A stretch of DNA of 64,000 nt from Flavobacteriales bacterium (GTDB lineage Bacteria; Bacteroidota; Bacteroidia; Flavobacteriales_F; PHOS-HE28): positions 124,001 to 188,000 of the forward strand of contig JADJCS010000007.1 of the NCBI GenBank assembly GCA_016703105.1. The letters run 5' to 3'. Shown here one piece after another: positions 41,284 through 50,832 of this stretch. Position 1 is the stretch's first letter. Every line of letters begins with the position of its first letter. The notes beneath the pieces were generated by a model, which was not told the origin of the DNA, did not search any database, and was given only the letters and a program-made list of their open reading frames with translations. Position numbers and translations under genes: made by a program.

Positions 41284-42933
41284 TTATGGGTGATTCGCTG
41301 ATGGCCGAGTGAGTTTGCGCAATTCGGCTAAAGCCGCATTGATCTCATCGCCCTTTGCAGCTATCAGATCCATCAATTCGATCGGGGTCCGCTCATCCAC
41401 ATCCGCTTTCCGGTTCGGGTTCACGGCCTTCAGGTCGTAAACGCTGTTGAGCCGGTCCTTGCGCTTGGCCTCGTCAAGCTTCGCTGCTTCCTCTTGGGCT
41501 TTCTTCTTCCGCGCATCCAGGTCAATGGTCCAACTGCGTTCACTATCGGTGCGGGTGGGTAGCAGGCGGAAGAACTCCTCGAAGTGGTCCAAGGTCATTG
41601 GGTTCTTCTTGCGGATCTTCAGATCGCTGAGGTCGTAGTACCAGATCTTGCGCGTGGGCTGGCCCTTGGTGAAGAAGAGCAAGTTGGTCTTTACGCCTGC
41701 GCCCGCTTGGGTGAAGACACCACCCGGCAAGCTCACGATGCACCATAAATCACACTCGTTCAAGAGCTTCTGCTTAGTCTTCACGAAGGCATCCTCGTTC
41801 GCACGGAAGAGCACGCCTTCGTCGAGCACGATACCGCAACGGCTCTTGTTCTTCATGTGCTTCAGCAAATGCTGTATGAAGAGCACCTGCGTGCTGCTGG
41901 TTTTGTAGGCGAAGTCCGTTTGCGCCTCCTTGCCCTCCTTGCCGCCGAAGGGTGGGTTCGTGAGGATCACATCGAAGAATTCCGGTGCGCCTTCAAAGAG
42001 ACCTTCATAGTCAATGCGACCAGTAAGGGTGTTGCCCCACCAGAGGTTGGGCTTGTCGATGCCGTGCAGGATGAGATTGGCCAGCGCGATGGGAAAAATG
42101 AGACCCTCTTTCTCGCGGCCGAAGAAGGTCTTGTTCTTCAGTGTGGTCAACTGGTTGGCCGTGGCCTTGGCGCCGTAGGTGTTGATCACGTGCTCATAGG
42201 CCTCGGCCAAGAAACCACCGGTACCACACCCCGGGTCATAGATGGTCTCGCCGGGTTTGGGGTCGATAGCCTTGACAACCGCTTTGATCACTTGACGAGG
42301 CGTGAAGAACTGCCCACCGTCGTTGTTCTTTTCGCCCATCTTCAGCAACAGGCCTTCGTAGACCTGGCTGAGCGCGAAGACGTGCGAGGAATCCATGCTT
42401 TCCTGTTGCAGCTCGTGGACTTTGTCGAGCACATCAAGGAAGTTACGCTCCGTATCCACCCGCACTTTCTCCACGCTGTTCATCACCTCGCTGATCACCT
42501 TCTGGCGGGCGGTGGCGCGCGGATGGTCCTTCAGGCTCTTTAGGTAGGGCAGCAACTTCTCGTTCACGAAGGCGAACAAGGAGCCTTGCGGCGCGGACGT
42601 GAGTTCCTCACGTTTCTTGGCCTTGGGCGCTGCCCAGTCCTGCCAACGGTATGGCGCGTTGATGCTCGCAGCGAACGCGCGCCCTACGGCCTTGTTCTCG
42701 CTCGCCTCCTGTGTCTCGCGCTCATCCAGGATCCGCAGGAAGAGGATCCACGTGAGTTCGGGGATGTACTGCAACGCGCTGGTGCAGCCACCGCGACGCA
42801 GGATGTCGCAGATGGTCTTCACCGCGCTGTTCACGCTGCTTTGCGAGGACAAGGCACGAGCCATTTCCTTCGGCACGCGCTCCTTCTTCACCTTGCCTGG
42901 CGCGGCATTCTTGCGGGGGTGTCCTTTGGGCAT
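41284..42933 (-). CDS. hsdM: Type I restriction-modification system DNA methyltransferase subunit
   Basis: 549 residues. An N-terminal HsdM helical domain (about 30-180) precedes an N6-adenine methylase domain with DPGCGTGGF (SAM site, about 231-239) and the catalytic NPPFGGKEG (about 311-319). A C-terminal helical part (about 470-549) contacts HsdS. It modifies host DNA in complex with HsdS. It is the last gene of a tight minus-strand run (gap of 5 bp to the gene before), separated from hsdS by three small genes, which is unusual. Confidence 0.95.
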   Translation of the reverse strand: MPKGHPRKNAAPGKVKKERVPKEMARALSSQSSVNSAVKTICDILRRGGCTSALQYIPELTWILFLRILDERETQEASENKAVGRAFAASINAPYRWQDWAAPKAKKREELTSAPQGSLFAFVNEKLLPYLKSLKDHPRATARQKVISEVMNSVEKVRVDTERNFLDVLDKVHELQQESMDSSHVFALSQVYEGLLLKMGEKNNDGGQFFTPRQVIKAVVKAIDPKPGETIYDPGCGTGGFLAEAYEHVINTYGAKATANQLTTLKNKTFFGREKEGLIFPIALANLILHGIDKPNLWWGNTLTGRIDYEGLFEGAPEFFDVILTNPPFGGKEGKEAQTDFAYKTSSTQVLFIQHLLKHMKNKSRCGIVLDEGVLFRANEDAFVKTKQKLLNECDLWCIVSLPGGVFTQAGAGVKTNLLFFTKGQPTRKIWYYDLSDLKIRKKNPMTLDHFEEFFRLLPTRTDSERSWTIDLDARKKKAQEEAAKLDEAKRKDRLNSVYDLKAVNPNRKADVDERTPIELMDLIAAKGDEINAALAELRKLTRPSANHP

Positions 42934-42938
42934 GCGGG

Positions 42939-43382
42939 TCAGGTCTTCAGCGCGCCCTTGGCCAAGCGATCACGAACGGAATTGCTCAGCATCACAGGAG
43001 GCTGCTTATCAGAACCTGTCATATCAAGGCATCCATCGAAGCGATCAGGAAAAGGAATGATCTGCGCGTGAGCGCCATTCTCGGGGTCTTCTGCGGGATG
43101 GGGATCGTGGCAAACGCACAAGGCCAATGAGCGCACATGGGCGGTGGCCAAGCGGCACAAGCAGTACTTACCGGGATCCGTTGTCGCCTTCTTGGCCCGT
43201 TCCAGCGTGGTCAATCGCTCTACATCCACAGAAAGCCCACTTTCCCCCTTGTCTTTGCGCAACCGGAATGCCAGCGGTGTCGCCGTTCCATCCTCGCGGA
43301 AGTAATTGTCTCCTTCAGCGTACACCCGGCGCAGCAACATGTCAGCGTCAGCGATCGCCTGCCGTGGTATCCTACTTTCCAT
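42939..43382 (-). CDS. Unknown protein embedded in the type I RM locus (147 aa)
   Basis: 147 residues from the ATG at 43382 (MESRIPRQAI). Features: LLRRVYAEGDNYFREDG, a middle LSVDVERLTTLERA, two close cysteine pairs (CLC, CVC), and a polar C-terminus. I recall similar short bacterial proteins but cannot name a function. It overlaps the gene before by 11 bp and ends 5 bp before hsdM, so all are one operon. No membrane helix or signal peptide. Confidence 0.7.
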   Translation of the reverse strand: MESRIPRQAIADADMLLRRVYAEGDNYFREDGTATPLAFRLRKDKGESGLSVDVERLTTLERAKKATTDPGKYCLCRLATAHVRSLALCVCHDPHPAEDPENGAHAQIIPFPDRFDGCLDMTGSDKQPPVMLSNSVRDRLAKGALKT

Positions 43383-43857
43383 GCAGATGGTCCAACAGGC
43401 GGTGCGGGCGGTACGCACCCTCATAAGGATATTCATCACCCTCGATCAGGAGCAATTCGTTGCCGTCCTCTGCACTGAAGTACACTTGGGCCTGCCGTTT
43501 ACCAGGGGCCTTGAACTCGATAAACAGTTCGCCGTTGGGCCCTGCACCGATGTGGTTAGGGATGAAACCAGCGTAGCCCAGGTCCTTCACAGCTCGCTTC
43601 GCCATGCGCACCGTGGCTTGTGATGGGGCAATGGCACCCATGCCGTCCCAATCTGCCTTGAGTGCGCGTGTGCGTTCGATCCGGGCCAGTTGGTAACGCA
43701 ACTCTTCGCTCACGGGGTATGAGAGGTGCGCATCGATCACAGAACTGGTGGCGCTGGAAGAGAACGCGATGGTGAGCAGCCCTTTGATCTTGTCCGACCA
43801 AACGCTGGTGTAATCGTCCACTTGCGTGGGTATGCCAAGGCTAAGCGAAGGAGGCAT
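43372..43857 (-). CDS. Unknown protein embedded in the type I RM locus (161 aa)
   Basis: 161 residues. The central LKADWDGMGAIAPS is a WDG-type motif met in many short hypothetical proteins, followed by IGAGPNGELFIEF and a beta-rich end (AQVYFSAEDGNELLLIEG). No catalytic site is recognised. Overlaps both neighbours (17 bp with the upstream TIGR04255-like gene, 11 bp with the downstream gene), which indicates obligate coexpression. Confidence 0.7.
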   Translation of the reverse strand: MPPSLSLGIPTQVDDYTSVWSDKIKGLLTIAFSSSATSSVIDAHLSYPVSEELRYQLARIERTRALKADWDGMGAIAPSQATVRMAKRAVKDLGYAGFIPNHIGAGPNGELFIEFKAPGKRQAQVYFSAEDGNELLLIEGDEYPYEGAYRPHRLLDHLHGK

Positions 43858-44587
43858 GGAAGTCGGGTTGGCAGAAGTCCTTGAAAAGCTTCGAACTCAG
43901 ATCGTGCGCAGTGTTACCCCAAGCCAGCAGCCCGGCGCGGTCGAAGGATCCTTTCCGCTGCACGGTGGTTTGCCAGATCAGGCGGTCATCGCCGTCACGA
44001 TCCGTGCCACTGCCGATCTGCAAATGCAGTTGGTCGTCGTCGGGCAGGTCGAACAGCTGCTGAAACGAGACGTCCTTGGGCACCATGCCATGGTCGAATT
44101 GGTTGGCGAAGCCGAAGCGTAGGTGCTTGGAGATGAACGACGCCCAATCGGTGAAGCCATAGTCCTTCACCTTCACACTGTCTATGTACCGCAAGGCCAC
44201 CTGCTCATAGGGCAAGGTTCCGTCGTAGGCTTTCTCCAGCATTTCCAACCCGTAGATCAGGGTGGGCTGGTAGCTCTCCTGCCAATCGTAGTTCTTGTCC
44301 GTATCGTTCACGGTGAACACTCCGGGGCCCAATTGCAGCAACGGGCTGGCACCTGGCTCCTTCCGGAATTGCAGCACCGCCTGCCGTGCGAAGAGGTGCT
44401 GAGTAAGCGGATGGAATGGCAGTCGCTGATCCACATGCGGGAAGCGTTCCTGCACATGGGCTTTTAGCGCACCGGCGGCCAAACTATATTTCTGGTCGTA
44501 CTCCTGACCCGTAGCCTGGTCGGTATCCAAGGCCCACCGGGCCTCGAAGATCACTTCTTGCAAGGGGGCGTTCGATAGGCGGCTCAT
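43841..44587 (-). CDS. TIGR04255-like family protein
   Basis: 248 residues from the ATG at 44587 (MSRLSNAPLQEVIFEARW). The opening NAPLxEVIFExRW and the mid-protein LRYIDSV are typical of the sporadically distributed TIGR04255 family. Function unknown; members are scattered in accessory regions. It starts a run of four overlapping or abutting genes ending with hsdM. TTACTTTGCG about 20 bp upstream could be a promoter separate from hsdRS. Confidence 0.72.
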   Translation of the reverse strand: MSRLSNAPLQEVIFEARWALDTDQATGQEYDQKYSLAAGALKAHVQERFPHVDQRLPFHPLTQHLFARQAVLQFRKEPGASPLLQLGPGVFTVNDTDKNYDWQESYQPTLIYGLEMLEKAYDGTLPYEQVALRYIDSVKVKDYGFTDWASFISKHLRFGFANQFDHGMVPKDVSFQQLFDLPDDDQLHLQIGSGTDRDGDDRLIWQTTVQRKGSFDRAGLLAWGNTAHDLSSKLFKDFCQPDFHASFA

Positions 44588-44673
44588 CAGGAGGTCAACG
44601 CAAAGTAATCCGGCTTGGTGCGCGCGCAACGGCGAGCCTGCTAAATTGTGTTACACAAAGGCATGTTGGCAAG

Positions 44674-45879
44674 CTACCCGCCTCCGAACACCGCCCCCAA
44701 CAACTTCCCGGGCAGTGCCTCGATCACCGCACCTTCTTCGTTGCACTTCGCCACGGTACCCCGGCTTAGCCGGATCGCCTTCTCCAACCGATCCGCGATG
44801 GAGCGTTGTTCAGCCAGCGAAGGCACATGTAGTTGCAGACTCTTGATCGTGGGCATGTACACCGTCTTGTGCGTGGCCCCGCTGGATAGGCCTCGGAAAA
44901 AATGCCGCGATGCCATGAACGCGTACATCAAGTAGCGAGGGTCCAGTTGTTCGCCGCACACCCAGTTCGCGAAGTCCTGACTGGTAGCCATTTCACGCCC
45001 CATGATGGTGGTGAAGCCTACCGACGCCGTGCGCGAAAGACACACCGTTCCCTTCGGGAGCAGTCGCGCGGCGGAGTTCGCCAAGCCCAACTCGTTCGTG
45101 CGTTCACCGGAGCGCATGGCCACTTCTCCATCCAGCCTGCGCACATCGGAGAGTTGCAACCACTCCACATCGCCATGCCACCATTCGGGATGGTTCCGGC
45201 TCGGGGTATGGCCGCTTTCCAATCGCGCCAACTTGGTGATCAGTTTCCACGACCAGCCCTTTCGTTCACCTACTTCATCGCTGTCCAGTGCTACCGGAAC
45301 GATACCATGGAACGCATCCAGCAACAGCTTTGCTTCCAACCTCCCCGCCGCCGCTACCCGCTCCGCCGCCGCCTTGCGCGCCTTCTCTACTGCCGCCAGC
45401 TGCCCTGTGAGCAAACCCGCGATGCGGTTCTGTTCGTTAGGTCCGTGCTTCGGCACCATCATCTTCATCAACTCTTTCATACTCGCACGGGGCATCCTCG
45501 ACCCGGTGGTATCTCTCATAGCTAACTCAACCGCTTCAGGACGCCGCAACAAATAGGAGAGATACTCACGGGAAGTGCCGGGGGTCGGAAGCAAGGGGAT
45601 GATCTCCGTCGTACACCTTCCGGGCTGGTCGGGCAGTGCGACTTTGTTCAAGTAGGGCCGAAGCTTCCCATAGAGCACATGGCGTTCATCGTAGTAGAAC
45701 GTGGTGCTCTTGCCTTCATCCGCGACCGCATCTTCTGGTTCCTTCAGCAGCCGACCAGTCTGCGCCTCGACGTGCTCCAAGCTGAGGTAGGAAAGTCGGC
45801 GGGCCTCTGCGGAGCCACCTTCAACTATCCTCCTGTCTTCGATGCAGAGTGATAACAGCGGGATGAACTCGCTCTTCAT
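44674..45879 (-). CDS. hsdS: Type I restriction-modification system specificity subunit
   Basis: 401 residues in the usual two-repeat plan: target-recognition domain 1 (about 1-150), a helical spacer with QNRIAGLLTGQLAAVEKARKAA (about 163-184, partly quoted: GLLTGQLAAVEKA), target-recognition domain 2 (about 210-355) with SGHTPSRNHPEWW, and a final helix. HsdS chooses the bipartite DNA site. Its ATG overlaps the hsdR stop (ATGA). Variable domains mean the target cannot be predicted. Confidence 0.92.
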   Translation of the reverse strand: MKSEFIPLLSLCIEDRRIVEGGSAEARRLSYLSLEHVEAQTGRLLKEPEDAVADEGKSTTFYYDERHVLYGKLRPYLNKVALPDQPGRCTTEIIPLLPTPGTSREYLSYLLRRPEAVELAMRDTTGSRMPRASMKELMKMMVPKHGPNEQNRIAGLLTGQLAAVEKARKAAAERVAAAGRLEAKLLLDAFHGIVPVALDSDEVGERKGWSWKLITKLARLESGHTPSRNHPEWWHGDVEWLQLSDVRRLDGEVAMRSGERTNELGLANSAARLLPKGTVCLSRTASVGFTTIMGREMATSQDFANWVCGEQLDPRYLMYAFMASRHFFRGLSSGATHKTVYMPTIKSLQLHVPSLAEQRSIADRLEKAIRLSRGTVAKCNEEGAVIEALPGKLLGAVFGGG

Positions 45880-48270
45880 GCCGCAAACATCCGCTTCTTG
45901 GTTTCCTCGAACAATACGGCAGGTTCACCGGCTAATTGCAAGGCCTGCAAGCCACCGGCATTGCGCACGGCAGGCGTTTGAAAGATCTGCGGGTTCTCCA
46001 GGCCCTCGGTGCCTTCCACTTTGAATTGCCCGGCAATGGCCAGCAGTGCAGCGCGCGTCTTCTCCGGCAAGGTGTGCAACCAGTCCTCATGCTTGTAGCG
46101 GAAGGCCCCACGCGGTCTTCCGCGTGCGCGGCAAGGCACCCCAGCCCAGTTGCGCCAGCACATCGTACAGGTCGTAGGCTTCCATGGCGTCCACCAGTTG
46201 CACCACAGCCGGGCTGCAACCGCTGCTCACGAGCAGGTGCATCAGTTCCTCGCGCGTGGGTGGGTCCACCCATTGCTGCCGGAACTCTTCCAAACTGTGC
46301 GCTTCCTGCAAGAGACGTGTGGCCAGGCGCTGGCGGTATTCCTCCACGGGTATCGGCTTGGCCTGCCCATCCACCTCCGCCACGATGAAGTGCCCGGCGG
46401 GCGATACATGCACGTCGAAGCCATCCACGGTGATGATGCGCGGGGGCTCACCCTCGCCGCCTCCTTCACTTCCTTCACCTTCTTTCTTCGGCTTGGTAAT
46501 GAACTCCTCACCGAATAGCCGCGTGGCGTTGGTGTAATCGTAGAGCCGGAACATCAGCTTCTGGCTCTCGGGGTGCAGGCGTGTGCCGCGCCCCACCATC
46601 TGGTAGAAGCTGATGGGACTCTTGAGGTATTTGAAGAAGACGATGTTGCGGATGATGGGCACATCCACGCCGGTGGTGAGCAGGTCCACCGTGGTGGCGA
46701 TGAAGTGGCTGCGGGTGCTGGCGCGCAGGTCCGGCAGTTGGTCGTTGCCACTGCTGGCCGCCGTGCATTTGAAGGCGTACATGTCCAGCCGTTCGGCACC
46801 GTTGGCGGTACACCATGCGGCGTAGAGGTTGTTCAGCTTCACAGCAACGGCATCGGCATGTGCATCACGGGCGCAGAAGATGATGGTCTTCTGTTCCGGA
46901 CCGCCGCTTTCCAACAGGTAGTTGAAGAGGTCCTGGCACATGGCCGCCACGCGGTCCGGCAGCATTAAGCTGTTCTCGTAGGCGGTGCTGGCATAGTGCT
47001 CCTGTACGTCGGCCGTGGTAAGCAGCTCCCCTGTGCGAGCATCGCGTGGTTCGCGCGCCATGATCTCCTCCACGGTAAGGCCGCGCTCATCGATGCTCAC
47101 GCGACCCTTCTTTATCTCGCATGCGGCGAGGTAGCCATCCTCCACGGCCTGTGTATAGCTGTACTCATAAACCGGTTCGCCGAAGTATTTCAGGTTGTTG
47201 GCGGTGATGGCCTTGTCGGCCTCGGCTTCCTTGGTGTGTGCCTCAACGGTCAGTTCGCGCGGTGTGGCGGTGAGACCGATCTGCGCGGCCTTCGCGTTGC
47301 GCTCCAGCACTTTGCTCCACTTGCCCCATGCGCTGCGGTGGCACTCATCGATGACGATGTGTGAAAAGTGGTTCTCGGGATAGAAGGTGGTAAGGAAGGA
47401 CGCGTCGCCCTCATCCGTATCGACCCCGAGCGTTTGGTAGGTGGCGATGTGAATGCGTGCGTTCTTGGCGTTGTTGGTCTCGCCCTTCTTGTACACCTCG
47501 GCGGCATCGGCACCGAAGGCGTTGTTGAAGGCACCGAGCGCCTGCGTGCGCAGTTCGTCGCGGTCGCAGAGGAAGAGGGCGCGCGTCATCTGGCCGGAAT
47601 CGCTCAGGCGCTTGAGCAGATTCACGGCAATGAAGGTCTTGCCCGCACCGGTGGCGAGCGAGAGCAAGGCGCGCTTAGGTTCACCTGTCTTCTCGCACCG
47701 CGCCATCTTCTCGAACACGGCACGGATGGCGGCATCCTGATAATAGCGGCGCGTGCCTTCGCCGGTGGCATAAGGCTGCAACAGTGGCTTGGCGGCCTCG
47801 TCGTTCAAGCTGAAGCCTTGGGCCGATTCGTAGCGTGTGCGCAATTCATCCGGCCCAGGAAAATCGGACATCGGCATTGCGACCGTGGTCATGCCCGTAT
47901 GCCTATCGAACAGCACGAACATGTGCCCGTTGCTGCTGATAACGAACTGCACGTTCAGCCGTTCGCACTTGGCGTAGCACTTGGCTTGTTCCAGACCATG
48001 TCCAGGCATCAGGCTTTCCTTCTTCGCTTCCAGTACCGCGAGCGCAACGGGCTGTTTGCCGCCGGTAACGCTCACGCGCAGCACATAATCCACCTTGCCG
48101 CTGCGCTGCCTGCGGGCCTTGTTGTCACCAATAAGGTCGATGCCGCCCGCCGTTTCCTCCCGCCGGATGTGGTCCTCGTTCCACCCGCACCGATAAATGG
48201 CGGGGTCGATGAGCTTGGCGCGGGTGTCGGCTTCGTTGAACAAGGCGGGTGAAAGTAGGGTGCGGAACAA
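45876..48270 (-). CDS. hsdR: Type I restriction endonuclease subunit R, apparent frameshift near 46100-46120
   Basis: About 795 residues. N-terminal PD-ExK-type nuclease (KVDYVL, LEAKKE), then a superfamily 2 translocase with GAGKTFIAVNLL, DECHRS and TATPRE. The first frame stops at 46087 after PRTRKTAWGLP; the family sequence resumes in another frame as AFRYKHEDWL and goes to 45876 with GLENPQIFQTP and KKRMFAA. The true end is supported by the ATGA overlap with hsdS. Two bases missing (for example at GAAGAC and the GGGG run) or one base extra would restore one frame. No ATG opens the frame; TTG at 48270 is a guess. Confidence 0.87.
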
Positions 48271-48360
48271 CGCGAGGGTATGCCATTAGCCGTCCCGCGA
48301 TGCCACGACCCAACTGAAATGCCTGCGTTCTTCAGGCGTGGTGCTAACCTGCCTACCCGT

Positions 48361-49191
48361 TCACCCTGCCGTGAGCAGGTTCGCAAGCACATTCGCACCA
48401 ACGTCCTTGGCGAATTTGGCGGTGTGCCTGGACACCTCCACCGCCGCCCGCATCAACTTCTCACGGTTGCGGTCTTCAATTGTCCCGATCAGTCGCTCCA
48501 CCCAGGGTCGATCTTCCTTAACGATGGCTATCGAAGTACCCTCCATCGCATCGCTTAAAGCCCGTGCATCGCGCAGGAGCAATTGCCAACCTTCTTCGTC
48601 GATCACTTCAGCGTTCTCGATGAATGGAAGCTGCAGCTGCACGGACTTGCGGAAGTGCATGTCCATCTGGGTAGACACAGGGCCTTCGATCAAGTTCAAG
48701 TACGAAGCACGGAAACTCTCGGTCGGGGTGGCGTTCGCGATGATCTTCACCTTCTGGAATTTTTCGCGGATCAGGTCTTTAGAGATGTAGGTGATAAGCC
48801 AAGTGCGGAACGTTTCCTTTTTCGAGAGGTAAGCACTGTCGTAGAGCACATGCACGATGCGCTCAGTGCTATAGCTCCGCGCTCCGCTATCATCCCCGTT
48901 CAGCTCACGTGAGTTGTTGAAGAAGCGGATCTGTTGGTTGCGCACTTGCTTGGGGTTTACCCTGAACTCCACCTGCAACGCTTCGACCTTTTCATGGAGT
49001 GGAACCCTACCCCGCACACCGGCAATAGAAGTGATGGAAAGATTGTGCACGTACACATAGAAATCATTCAGGTCGAAACCCTTCAGACAGCTGATCTCCT
49101 TCACTTCGCTCGCAACCACCTTCAATGTAAATGGGCTGAGGACTTGATCACAGTGGATGCGAAATCCGAAGTAGCGCTCAAGATTCGTCAT
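48361..49191 (-). CDS. Unknown protein upstream of hsdR
   Basis: 276 residues, lower GC than the surrounding genes. Mixed alpha/beta; VEFRVNPKQVRNQQIRFFNN (about 93-112) and a long helical C-terminus with RPWVERLIGTIEDRNREKL are visible. No known catalytic motif, signal peptide or membrane helix. It is the first gene of the minus-strand RM run, 90 bp before hsdR, so it may be an accessory of the RM locus or separate cargo. Family not recognised. Confidence 0.6.
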   Translation of the reverse strand: MTNLERYFGFRIHCDQVLSPFTLKVVASEVKEISCLKGFDLNDFYVYVHNLSITSIAGVRGRVPLHEKVEALQVEFRVNPKQVRNQQIRFFNNSRELNGDDSGARSYSTERIVHVLYDSAYLSKKETFRTWLITYISKDLIREKFQKVKIIANATPTESFRASYLNLIEGPVSTQMDMHFRKSVQLQLPFIENAEVIDEEGWQLLLRDARALSDAMEGTSIAIVKEDRPWVERLIGTIEDRNREKLMRAAVEVSRHTAKFAKDVGANVLANLLTAG

Positions 49192-49547
49192 CGGATCGGT
49201 CTTGGAGTGACGCCAAACTACGCGTTACCACTTGGCGATCCATCGCTCGAGGCCGGGATTCTTGGGATCCAAGGCTCTCGGAAGGGCTTCCGAGAGCTTT
49301 ATGATCCTACAAAGCCCAGCGGTGCATCAGGGAAAGTATAATCGACCCAGCTATAGGTGGCCTTCAGCGATCAGGCCCCTTGGCAGCGGGTGCATTCGCA
49401 CCGCACAACCATTTTACCAAGTAATCAATGAGCTCCGCTTACCTCTTCGTTCCGTTCAAGAAGGCATTCACGACAACCTGTCAACCACTAACCAACCAAC
49501 CCATTGGCCCACCAACCCATGGGCTCCGCCCACCTTTTTGATCCGCG

Positions 49548-49925
49548 GACCATGGTCTTCACCGAAGACACCTTGGTCTCCCGGTCCGGGACCATAGTCT
49601 CCGAACAGTAGACGATGGACTCCGGACAACAGACCATGGTCCGCAAGCAGCAGCCAATGGTCTCCGACGCGCGGACGATGGTCTACACCGAAGAGACGAT
49701 AGTCTCCCGGTGCGAGACCATGGTCTCCGAATAGCAGACCATGGTCTGCGAGCAGTAGACGATGGTCTCCGACGCGGGGACGATGGTCTACTCCGAAGAG
49801 ACGATCGTCTCCCGGCGCGGGACCATGGTCTCCGAACAGCAGACGAGGGTCCGCAAACTCTAGACGATGGTCTGCCACGCGCGGACCATGGTCTACGACG
49901 AAGAGACGATGGTCTTCCGGTCCGG
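49548..49925. repeat. 18-copy 21-bp tandem repeat with a 105-bp higher-order period
   Basis: Eighteen contiguous 21-bp units start at 49548 and run without slip to 49925. The consensus begins GACcATGGTCTcCG, with GACCATGGTC as a 10-bp palindrome in the best copies. Units differ in fixed ways and recur every five units (105 bp): types ending near ACACCGAAGA, CCCGGTGCGA, CCGAATAGCA, GCGAGCAGTA and CCGACGCGGG repeat in the same order; the first block has six. Because 21 is a multiple of three, several frames stay open and mimic heptapeptide proteins. Confidence 0.93.
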
Positions 49926-49999
49926 TAGCGCGGCCATGCGCCGGTGTGCCGATGCATTTCCTGGAAAGCGCATGGGGCGCGGCTTACAGGCGGTGATCA

Positions 50000-50039
50000 C
50001 CCGGTGTACCGGGTAAGGATCGAACCCCGGTACACCGGG
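50000..50039. repeat. Perfect 14-bp inverted repeat of two self-palindromic arms
   Basis: CCCGGTGTACCGGG (50000-50013) and CCCGGTACACCGGG (50026-50039) are exact reverse complements with a 12-base spacer. Each arm is itself a 6+6 palindrome around GT or AC. It can form one long hairpin or two small ones. No T tract follows on either strand, although AAAAAG follows on the plus strand. Possible operator or recombination site. Confidence 0.8.
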
Positions 50040-50124
50040 GGAAAAAGAACGATCGCCGGGGGCTTTGCGATTCACCGGACATAACCAACGCTTTTGTGGG
50101 TACAGCAGGACAGGCCCTCACCGC

Positions 50125-50757
50125 ATGAAGAAGATACTCTATACCGTAAAGCTTGGATTCACCAAGTTGACCGCCGCGGCCCTGGTCGGAAAGGGACGCA
50201 CCAATGTGGAGATGTTGACGGGCAACGCGACCTACGCAACGCCGATCCCGCCACTCGCCACGATCACCGCCGCTTGCGACACGCTCGATGTGGCGAGCAA
50301 TGCCTACGATTTCTCCCGTAGCCGTTTGGACAAGGAGGACCGCGATGTAGCGTTCGCGGAATTGAAGGGGCTGTTGAAGGAATTGGGTGGCTACGTGCAA
50401 GCCATCAGCAAGGGGGACAAGGATCTGATCTTGAGCGCGGGCTTCGAAGTGGAGAAGGCCGCCAGCCCGATCGGGCAGCTCCCCGCCCCGCCCAATGTAC
50501 GTGCCCTCGTAACGCCCTACCCCGAGCGCCTCGAGGTGAAGTGGGGGGGCGTAAAGGGCCGCACCACTTATGAACTGTGGATGACCGATGGTGATCCCAA
50601 AGTGGAGGCGAACTGGAAGCTCCACGCCATCACCAGCAAGAACCGCGCGATGGTGGAAGGCCTCACCAGCAACACCATCTACTTCTTCCGTGTAGTGGCG
50701 CAAGGCGCCGCCGGGGCCAGCCCGGTGAGCGATACCGCCAACGCGAAAGCCGCCTGA
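50125..50757 (+). CDS. Fibronectin type III domain protein
   Basis: 210 residues from the ATG at 50125. The N-terminal half (1-125) is helical and lacks a signal peptide; the C-terminal half is one FN3 domain (about 120-205) with LPAPPNVRALVTPYPERLEVKW at its start (partly: VRALVTPYPERLEV) and NTIYFFRVVAQGAAG near its end. The fold is common in Bacteroidetes proteins of unknown role. A stem-loop follows the stop. Confidence 0.8.
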   Translation: MKKILYTVKLGFTKLTAAALVGKGRTNVEMLTGNATYATPIPPLATITAACDTLDVASNAYDFSRSRLDKEDRDVAFAELKGLLKELGGYVQAISKGDKDLILSAGFEVEKAASPIGQLPAPPNVRALVTPYPERLEVKWGGVKGRTTYELWMTDGDPKVEANWKLHAITSKNRAMVEGLTSNTIYFFRVVAQGAAGASPVSDTANAKAA

Positions 50758-50775
50758 TCCTTATCCTTCGACGCA

Positions 50776-50811
50776 GACCCCGGTATCCCTCGCACAAGGG
50801 ATGCCGGGGTC
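50776..50811 (+). terminator. 15-bp stem-loop after the FN3 gene
   Basis: GACCCCGGTATCCCT (50776-50790) pairs with AGGGATGCCGGGGTC (50797-50811), one G-T wobble and a 6-base loop. There is no T tract, so it is a probable transcript end or stabilising hairpin rather than a textbook terminator. Confidence 0.6.
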
Positions 50812-50832
50812 GCCGGCGTAGAAAGCGATCCG

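Larger units (their letters stand above)
49192..50124. other. Gene-free interval with repeats
   Basis: No convincing gene in 933 bp. It contains a 378-bp 21-mer repeat array and a double palindrome (listed separately). The first 350 bp are plain sequence with a few short open frames lacking family features. The composition shifts from AT-richer near 49400 to very GC-rich after 49540. It divides the RM locus from the FN3-GNAT genes. Confidence 0.6.

Noticed and set aside
49548..49925. Repeat array considered as a CRISPR
   Set aside because: The units are contiguous 21-mers with no unique spacers, and no cas gene is nearby.
49468..49957. Open frames of 130 or so codons with heptapeptide repeats (VDHRPRV, GDHGLLF type) on both strands
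   Set aside because: They follow from the 21-bp tandem repeat, which keeps several frames open at once; no signal peptide, domain or codon preference supports one of them.
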